From positions 384,051 through 448,050 of the forward strand of contig BCKT01000016.1 in the NCBI GenBank assembly GCA_003116875.1: DNA of 64,000 nt, written 5' to 3'. This document shows, in pieces, positions 57,547 through 64,000 of the stretch. Under the pieces are notes generated by a model, which was given only the letters and a program-made list of their open reading frames with translations, was not told where the DNA came from and did no database searches. The position numbers were made by a program, and so were the translations under genes. Origin of the DNA: Takashimella koratensis (Eukaryota > Basidiomycota > Tremellomycetes > Trichosporonales > Tetragoniomycetaceae). Every line of letters starts with the position of its first letter. Within the stretch, counting starts at the first letter, position 1.

Positions 57547-58785
57547 TAGGCAGCCTGGAGGGCACGAAGCGGCTCATTGGCTTTGTTCCAGCAGGGGAGG
57601 GAGGAGACTTCTTTCCACCACCTGGCGAGGTTTGGGAGGGTACCGTCGGTGAACTGAGGGAAGTGACCAGACTGTAGCAGGTCAGCCTACACGAGAGGTT
57701 GTATAAAAGGGAGGGGAAGTTCTTGGGGATGACTTAAGCGAGGATAATAACGCTCACCTCGGCCAACATCGTACCGTACGAGAGGTGGAAGACGTCCGCC
57801 AAGGTGAGCTTGTCCCCAGCGACGTATCGCGACTTGGCGAGCATCCGGTCGTAGCCTTCGAGTCTCTGTGCAAAAGTCGTCTTGAGCGCGTCGACCTTGG
57901 GCTGGTCGGTTTCGGCGCCGGACCTACGCAGTCGGAGCAGGGAAGGAATGAGGCGTCAGACGACAGCAGTGCGGGGAGTGACGGTACCACAAGGGGCTGA
58001 GGGGAAGGAGGAGGGAGCGGTGGGGGTCGAGGGGACTCACTTGGACTTGAAGATGAGCTCTTGAACGAGCTTGGAAGCGAATTCTTCAAAATTGGCTTCC
58101 TCGACAGAAGACGCGCGTTCAAATAGCGCCAAAGCTTCAAGGTTGGTTTCAGACGGGACGTACTTGGATCCAACCTTACGAGCGATATCTAAACATCCAA
58201 GAAATCAATCAGTCCCGTTTAGGACCTGAGGGAAGATGGGGTCGCAGATGAGAGGGTTAGAGGATAATGGTAAGTGTTGAAGATGGGGGGTTATGGGAAC
58301 GTACACTTGGAGATCGCTCGAGATTCGTAGATTACGAAACCAGTGGCGTGGTCAATGAGGTAAGGCATCTGAGCGAACGGTTGGATTTCAAGCCACTCGG
58401 GAGTTTTGGTATCGGAGATCTCGTGATTGACGAGCTCTACCTCTGTATGACGGAGGGATGGTGCGTTGGGATAGGTCAAATCGGAGAAGAGGCGTCAGCG
58501 AAAGGTGTGGAGAGATCTGTGTAAACTACAAAGGAGCAGTACGTGAACGTACCGTCCCAGGCGCCGACGAGGGCGACACACGTCAAAACACGGCGGGTGC
58601 ACTGGTAGAGATGAGGCGTCGAACAATATGACAGGATAGGAGAAGAGGATACCGAGCGGGAGAGGAAAGGTCAGCTAAACTTCTAGGTCTCGAGGAGGGG
58701 GAGAGGGCAAGGAAAAGGCAGCGGGGGAGCTGAAGAGCAGACGAACCGTGGCGAAAGCGTGACCGTGGAGGGTGAACTGCGGCAT
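57547..58785 (-). CDS. phi-like glutathione S-transferase, array copy 3
   Basis: MPQFTLHGHAFAT, CTRRVLTCVALVGAWD, TKTPEWLEIQPFAQMPYLID, YESRAISK, the helical domain with EEANFEEFASKL and YVAGDKLTLADVFHLSYG, last exon ending WWKEVSSLPCWNKANEPLRALQAA. The active-site segment reads ATCTRR, so the position that is Ser in copies 1 and 2 is Ala here; Thr or Cys next to it could serve instead. Six introns in the same places as copy 2, supporting recent tandem duplication. Confidence 0.88.
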
Positions 58786-59820
58786 TGGAGTATAAGGCAG
58801 AGGGAGAGGTTGTTGAGGAGTATGCACAATATGTGAGTGGGTACAGCTAGGTGTCCTGATGCGGAGTAGGATAAGGTTGAGTGTGCTGGTGGAGGACCGA
58901 AGGAGGTTGAAGTCATGTTCTTGGGAATCAAAAGCAGCCACACTTTATACTAACATGCTTGTGCTTTCCGTGGCCAGGTACTCGCCCGCTCGGGGGACTG
59001 GCTGGTACCTAAGCATACGATGACCTTCGGGCCATGTACATGCTCCGACGGCCACGGATGTCGTCTCGTCGTCTACGCCAAGCCATATGCACCGCTTACT
59101 CCGAGTCATGTAGAGCAATAATCGCATTGATCAGCGGAGAAAGTGCCACGTTAGACTAAATCGGAAGGCAGTGACCGTCGGTCAAAAATTTCGGAAGGCT
59201 ACAATGACGAGATGCACGCCAAGATGAGGGAGAGACCATGTGCGCTTAAGGTTGGAGCAGGGCGCTAGTGGGTGGTGCGGTCTGTGGGAATCATGGAAGT
59301 ACGGAAACAGCGCAGTGTCGCCTCACGTCGTGGATTCCAGTGGGCCCAGTAGTTCTCACACGTTGGTCAGCCTCGGCCGTCGACGAGCTTAGACCACCAA
59401 CCCTCCGACGCTAATTGCCGAGAACGAATGGCTCTCGCATCTTGGTCAGACTCGGCCATGCACGAGTTTGCCTCTCCGACCCACCCTTGGCCTGACCAAT
59501 CGCCGCTCCACCGCCGCTATCAGCTTCAAATTGGAAATCACCATCCGCAGAACATGTGGTCTCGCTCATATCAATACATCCTGGATCCAACCAAGCACTC
59601 ACACTCCCCCTTCTCACCCCGAGATCTAAACTAGAGACGCAACGAACACCAAAGCAAAGAAAGACGCTCGACCCTACAGGCTCACCCTCCCACCTTACAA
59701 AGAAAGAGAGGAAAAATGGAACCCAAGCCAGTCGTGTTGTTCGCCTTTCTCGAACCAAATGATGAACACCGTTTACTCGTCGGATCGCAAGGTTTGTCGA
59801 GGAGATACCCGTGAGCACGC
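58786..59820. other. spacer between GST copy 3 and eL42
   Basis: 1.03 kb. A TTTATAC box at about 58943 may belong to the GST copy 3 promoter. A weak direct repeat of about 30 bp (TTGGTCAGxCTCGGCC...CGAG) occurs at about 59364 and 59441. No gene is seen. Confidence 0.5.
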
Positions 59821-61106
59821 TTAGAATGAAAGCGCGGCACCCTTGGTCTTCTTGTCACCTCCGAGCTCGAAGTGCTTGCAGCGCTTGAGAGCCATCTGGA
59901 ACTTCGACTTGCACGAGGTGCACTCGAGACGGAGGACGACCTTCTTGGTCTGCAGAGGAGTCAGAAGTAGTCCGGGCAAAGTAGTCCGGGCAGAGGAAAA
60001 AGAAGGGACAAGGACAGCATGGACGGGAGGGATACTAAGGATACCATGGTTGGGTGGAGATGTGTGAAGAAGAGGTAAAACAATACTCACGGTCTTCGCC
60101 TTCTTGTGGAAGACGGGCTTGGTCTGACCACCGTAACCGCTTTGCTTTCCTGATCCAAGTCAGTACGATGATAAAAATATATCCATTGTCACTCGCACTC
60201 GGCCCCAGCCCCAGCCGGTCTGCTCTCCTCTCCCACCTCGCCAACAACACCCAGCCAACGCCGCCCCAAGCCCAGACCAACACTCACGGTCGTAACGCCT
60301 CTTTCCCTGGGCCGCGAGCGAGTCCTTGCCCTTCTTGTACTGCGTAACCTTGTGAGGGGTGTGCTTCTTGCAAGTCTTGTGCTTGCAGTCTGTCAAATAA
60401 TTAGCCTATGCTCAAGTCTCGAAGATTTGGCGGATTTGTGTACATTGTACGAGAAGTAGGAGGCGAAGAGAGTTTGGATGAAGCGCGAGGAAGGGAAGAC
60501 TTACAGGTTCGGCGGGTCCTGAGAGCGAGGAAGAGAAGTCAGTATGTCTTACGCGCGAAACGCAAATGTTGATTGAGATGCGCGATCTGCCAGAACCCCT
60601 TTCCCCGTCCACCCGAATCTCGATCACTACCTCTTCTGCACATCTTACAACCCCATGTCCACACTTTCTCTCGTCTCTTTACTCTGTTGCCTTTCCACCC
60701 CTCTTGCCCTCTCACTCTCCCCAAACTGTCCACCTCCGTCCCTGACGTCTACTTATGCCAGTCTCCCAAGCTCCTACGCCATTCTCCCAATCCACATCCA
60801 GCTTCCGGGCAGATCGCGCATCGCGACCAGGAAAAGAACACGTACTTGGGGCTGGAATACAGTCAGTTCTAGTTCTATACACCAGGAGGGCCGAGAAGAC
60901 CACAACTAGACTCACATGTTGACCCTGTGGGAGCAGACGTCAGACAAGTGCGAAGGGACGAAGAGCACACGGTCAGCTACCATTCTTTATTCACCCACAC
61001 CTCTCAACCCTACGCCATGGCCGCCCCAGACCCCTGCTGTCTCGCCTCTCGTTGTTGCCGTTGTCGATGCCCTCTTGCTCGTCTGATACCACCTGGCTAC
61101 TCACAT
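59821..61106 (-). CDS. RPL44: 60S ribosomal protein eL42 (L44), with microexons
   Basis: Large-subunit protein near the tRNA E-site. Spliced protein: [20 protein letters not shown] at the start, [15 protein letters not shown], then the zinc-ribbon-type LECTSCK and [21 protein letters not shown]. The conserved N-terminus needs tiny exons: AT of the start codon at 61105-61106, a 9-nt exon at 60916-60924 (G GTC AAC AT), a 6-nt exon at 60846-60851 (CCCCAA) and a 14-nt exon at 60505-60518, all with proper GT/AG ends. Residue 56 is Pro, the form associated with cycloheximide sensitivity in yeasts. It shares a bidirectional promoter with RPS18. Confidence 0.92.
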
Positions 61107-61456
61107 TTTGACAGGTGTTGTGGATGGATTGAAGGTTGAGAAAGCAAAAGGGAAACCGATGGACACCTCTAAAAATGAGAAAACCCCTTCGTACGCTGGC
61201 AGAAGGGTTTCGCCACAAGTCCCCTGCCCCAAACTCCGCGAAACTCCGACGGTCCATGGCAGAAAATATTCCACCCCACGAGGGTTGTTACACAATTTGT
61301 AGTCTGCCCTAATTACATCTCTGTAATGCAGTTCTAATTGGCTTCTTTACTTTTATTAGGATTGCCTGGGTGGACCCTTTCGGTGATTCACTTTTTTCAT
61401 CCTCGTCTTCATCTTGTCGATTTCTCCTCTCTCTTCTCATCCATCAACCCGCCCAC
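61107..61456. promoter_or_regulatory. bidirectional ribosomal-protein promoter
   Basis: 350 bp between the eL42 start (minus) and the uS13 start (plus). T-rich tracts at about 61340-61400 on the uS13 side and AAAATATT at about 61261 are visible. It probably drives balanced expression of one large- and one small-subunit protein. Confidence 0.6.
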
Positions 61457-62448
61457 CATGTCGTTCGCTCCCCTCGAGGCTCACCAGCAGTTCCAGGTGC
61501 GTCTAGTGTTGCTCGCTCACATCGGCAGAGATGAGGATGGCTAGGGAATAGGGAGAGTAACGGAGGATTGGCGTTGAGGGGGAAGTGTGAACGGGCAGGC
61601 GTGTCGCGTGGACAAGGGATGGGACGATTGGAGGGTCATGTCGACGGGGTGGTCGAGAGTGGTAGTGAGGGGTGATCGTGGTGTTGAGAGCGTGTTGGAG
61701 AGGACAGACGGGAGAATGGTATCAAGAGTGTAGACGCTGACGATTTCTCCCTTCACCTTCATATCGTCTCAATTATATTGTCGCGCATCTCAACCCGGCC
61801 TCTGGCTCCCACAGCACATTCTCCGTTTGCTCAACACCAACGTCAAGGGCGGCGGCAAGATCATGTTCGCCTTGACCGAGATCAAGGGTGTTGGTCGACG
61901 ATACGCCAACTTGGTCTGCAAGAAGGCCGACATTGACCTCAACAAGCGGTGAGTCTTGGGGCTCGGTGGTGTAGTGTTCTTTCACCTTGACTCTACTCCC
62001 TTGTATCCCCCTTGATTTGAATCTTGCTGACATTTCCTAGCGCCGGTGAACTCAACTCGGACGAGCTCGAGCGTATTGTCACCATCATGACCAACCCGGC
62101 CCAGTTCAAGGTCCCCACTTGGTTCCTTAACAGGCAGCGTGACATGATCGACGGCAAGAACACCCACATTGTCTCCAACACCATCGACCAGAAGCTCCGT
62201 GACGACCTCGAGAGGCTCAAGAAGATCCGTGCCCACCGTGGTCTCCGTCACCACTGGGGTGTCCGTGTCCGTGGTCAGCACACCAAGACCACGTACGTGC
62301 AGTTTGACACTTTCCACCGTACCAACTTATCTGTCCTCCACTTCATCACCCATTTATTCATTCTCGTTCCGATCCCTGTTGTCGTACATTTACTAATCAA
62401 CGCAGTGGTCGTCGCTCGGGCCGCACCGTCGCCGCCAAGAAGAAGTAA
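61457..62448 (+). CDS. RPS18: 40S ribosomal protein uS13 (S18)
   Basis: Small-subunit head protein contacting the A- and P-site region and uL5. Protein: [13 protein letters not shown], then [69 protein letters not shown], the [19 protein letters not shown] core and [13 protein letters not shown] at the end. Three introns: a long first one (about 317 nt after codon 13), one after LNKR, and one splitting TKTT|GRR. ATG context CCCACCATG is strong. Full length for the family, and head-to-head with eL42. Confidence 0.95.
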
Positions 62449-62920
62449 ACGGTATCGACGTGCTTTGGACTTGGGCAGCGTGAGGGGCTGTGTGTGTGTT
62501 CTACTAGCGAGTTCAAGCCTCGAGCCGGGGTTTGACTTTGACTCTTCTCTTCTCTTCATCATGGCTATACGTCTGCTACGCTCTGTCTGTACCATGGGCA
62601 AGCGTAGATGTGTTCTACACTGGATGCACGCATCTTTCTACTGTCTCGGTTCTATCTTGACTGGCACGAGTTTGGCGAGTGTGTGAAGAAAAATAAAATT
62701 GCCTCCGCGGTGGAGGATGACCACTTGATCGTCGTGGCAAGTTGACCATAGATCCATCCGCCATCGTCTCCATTCCTGCAGTACTCTCTTGTCTACCTAA
62801 CCTAGTCCACACCTCAGCCTCAGCCGCACACTGCAAGCCGCACGTCGCGGGCTCTCTCCCCCCATCCTGCTCAGTGCGACTCGTCTCATCCACTCTCCGC
62901 TATCTGGTCAACTCGTCGCC
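62449..62920. other. uS13 3' flank and ALG10 promoter
   Basis: 472 bp. An AAAATAAAATT stretch at about 62689 is a possible polyadenylation region for RPS18. No gene is seen. Confidence 0.5.
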
Positions 62921-64000
62921 ATGCCGATCTTGTCCATCTCCTCGCTGTCCACCCTCGTACTAGTGACTGCGTTCACACTGGTTAACACCCATGTTCCGGA
63001 CCCATACCTCGTGCGTTTCCCCTGGGGCCATCACCCTCCCCTCCCCTTACCCTCCTACATCATGTACACAGCTCCTGGCTTCCTCGACCCACCCTCGACC
63101 CGCCTACCTAAGCACGTTTGACATCTTGCTACATCTCAACCATACCTCCAACTTCGACTGACATTTCCTTGACCCTCTTGGCCAAAACGCGGACAGGACG
63201 AGATCTTTCATATCCCCCAAGCTCAGCGATACTGCCGACACGACTATACCTGGGACCAGAGCATCACGACCCCTCCTGGCCTGTACGTCTCCCTCTTCCC
63301 TTGCCTTGCCACCCAGCACCCACCTTTCTCTCAACCCCTAGCCCCGTACTCCTTCGTCTCCTCGGGCCCAGCCAAGACATCCTCCTAACATAGCTCCTCC
63401 TCCGGTCCAGGTACATCCTCTCCGCCCTTCCCTTGCGTTCCCTCGGCATCTCCTGTTCTCCCCTCTTATTACGGGGTACTAACCTTCTCCTCCTCCTCTT
63501 GATCCGGTGGCCGATCGCTCACCTCCTCTCCCTCTCTTCCCCCTCCAAACCCACACCTACCTCCTACTCTCAGCACGTTCTCCGCCGCCGATATAGCTGG
63601 GAAGAAGCCTCTGTGATAGCTTCATTTCCGCTCCTGTTCTTCTTCGCGAGCCTATACTATACAGACGTATTCAGCACGCTCTGTGTGGTGGGTTGTTATG
63701 CGCTCGGTCGATCGGGCAAACCATGGCTTGCAGGGGTGGTGAGTACAGAGATCACGCCTTGAATCAGCTCATTCCTTATTGGCCTGCAAGAATCTCTTGG
63801 GACCGTGAGGTTGGACTCTGTCGCTGACTTTTTCAGGCTGGGTTGGCAAGCTTGACAGCGCGTCAGACCAACGTCGTTTGGATCGGTTTCATCCTCGCCC
63901 TCTCTCTTCGCGTTGAAGGCACCTACGATCCACTCATCTCCTCGGGTCCTCGTGAGTTCACACTCTCTGACCTTTCCCATCGTCAACCTTTCGTCAATTC
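62921..64000 (+). CDS. ALG10: dolichyl-P-Glc alpha-1,2-glucosyltransferase Alg10/Die2, 3' end cut by the window
   Basis: ER membrane enzyme adding the last glucose to the lipid-linked N-glycan precursor. The first exon encodes a hydrophobic start ([20 protein letters not shown]) and PDPYL. The next opens with [25 protein letters not shown]: the lumenal Asp-Glu motif and ITTPPGLY block diagnostic of Alg10. Further membrane segments follow ([33 protein letters not shown]), then [20 protein letters not shown]. Three or more introns are visible, and the frame runs to the window edge. RQTNxVW is also conserved in the family. Confidence 0.9.

Noticed and set aside
61498..61814. Box C/D snoRNA in the long first intron of RPS18
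   Set aside because: A GATGAGG-like C box is visible but no convincing D box and terminal stem; not enough support.

Overview
The window looks like nuclear DNA of a basidiomycete yeast, most likely a tremellomycete (Trichosporonales or Cryptococcus-like). Nearly every gene is cut by several short introns of about 35-80 nt with GT(A/G)AGT-type donors and CTGAC/CTAAC branch points. Intergenic gaps are short, promoters are pyrimidine-rich, and two genes have a start codon split by an intron. All exon structures here were assembled by eye from reading frame, splice consensus and family knowledge, so individual exon ends may be off by a few bases.

Region 1 (1-30038) is a dense block of 16 genes that reads as one sugar or sugar-acid catabolic cluster. 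Two paralogous MFS sugar transporters bracket it (1-1368, cut by the window edge, and 27884-30038). Leftward genes: a glutathione S-transferase, a Zn2Cys6 regulator, a polyol/xylitol-type zinc dehydrogenase and an SDR. Rightward genes from a shared promoter at about 8.7-9.0 kb: a transketolase, a PhyH-type 2-oxoglutarate dioxygenase, an SSADH-like aldehyde dehydrogenase, a second SDR, a transaldolase, an IlvD/EDD sugar-acid dehydratase, a type II dehydroquinase-like protein, a seven-bladed beta-propeller lactonase, a DHA2 drug/acid exporter and an HpcH/HpaI aldolase. Dehydrogenase, lactonase, dehydratase, pyruvate aldolase and aldehyde dehydrogenase form a complete non-phosphorylative Entner-Doudoroff-type route. 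Transketolase, transaldolase and the dehydroquinase-like protein suggest an additional or unusual substrate. The heptamer CTGTTAA recurs in many of the cluster promoters next to CCGG/GGCC-rich sites, which suggests one regulon.

Region 2 (30039-49963) is housekeeping. After a 1.65-kb stretch without a gene come a KCH1-type potassium channel, DPH6 (diphthine-ammonia ligase with RidA-like domains), an exocytic R-SNARE whose ATG is split by an intron, TRM2, the proteasomal ATPase RPT4, an NFKBIL1-like HPD-motif protein with a His/Ala tract, and a large Zn2Cys6 transcription factor.

Region 3 (49964-64000) holds a mitochondrial tyrosyl-tRNA synthetase, a same-strand tandem array of three phi-like GST genes plus an extra duplicated terminal exon, a head-to-head ribosomal protein pair (eL42 with 9-nt and 6-nt microexons; uS13), and the 5' part of ALG10. 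I saw no tRNA, rRNA, CRISPR array or transposon.
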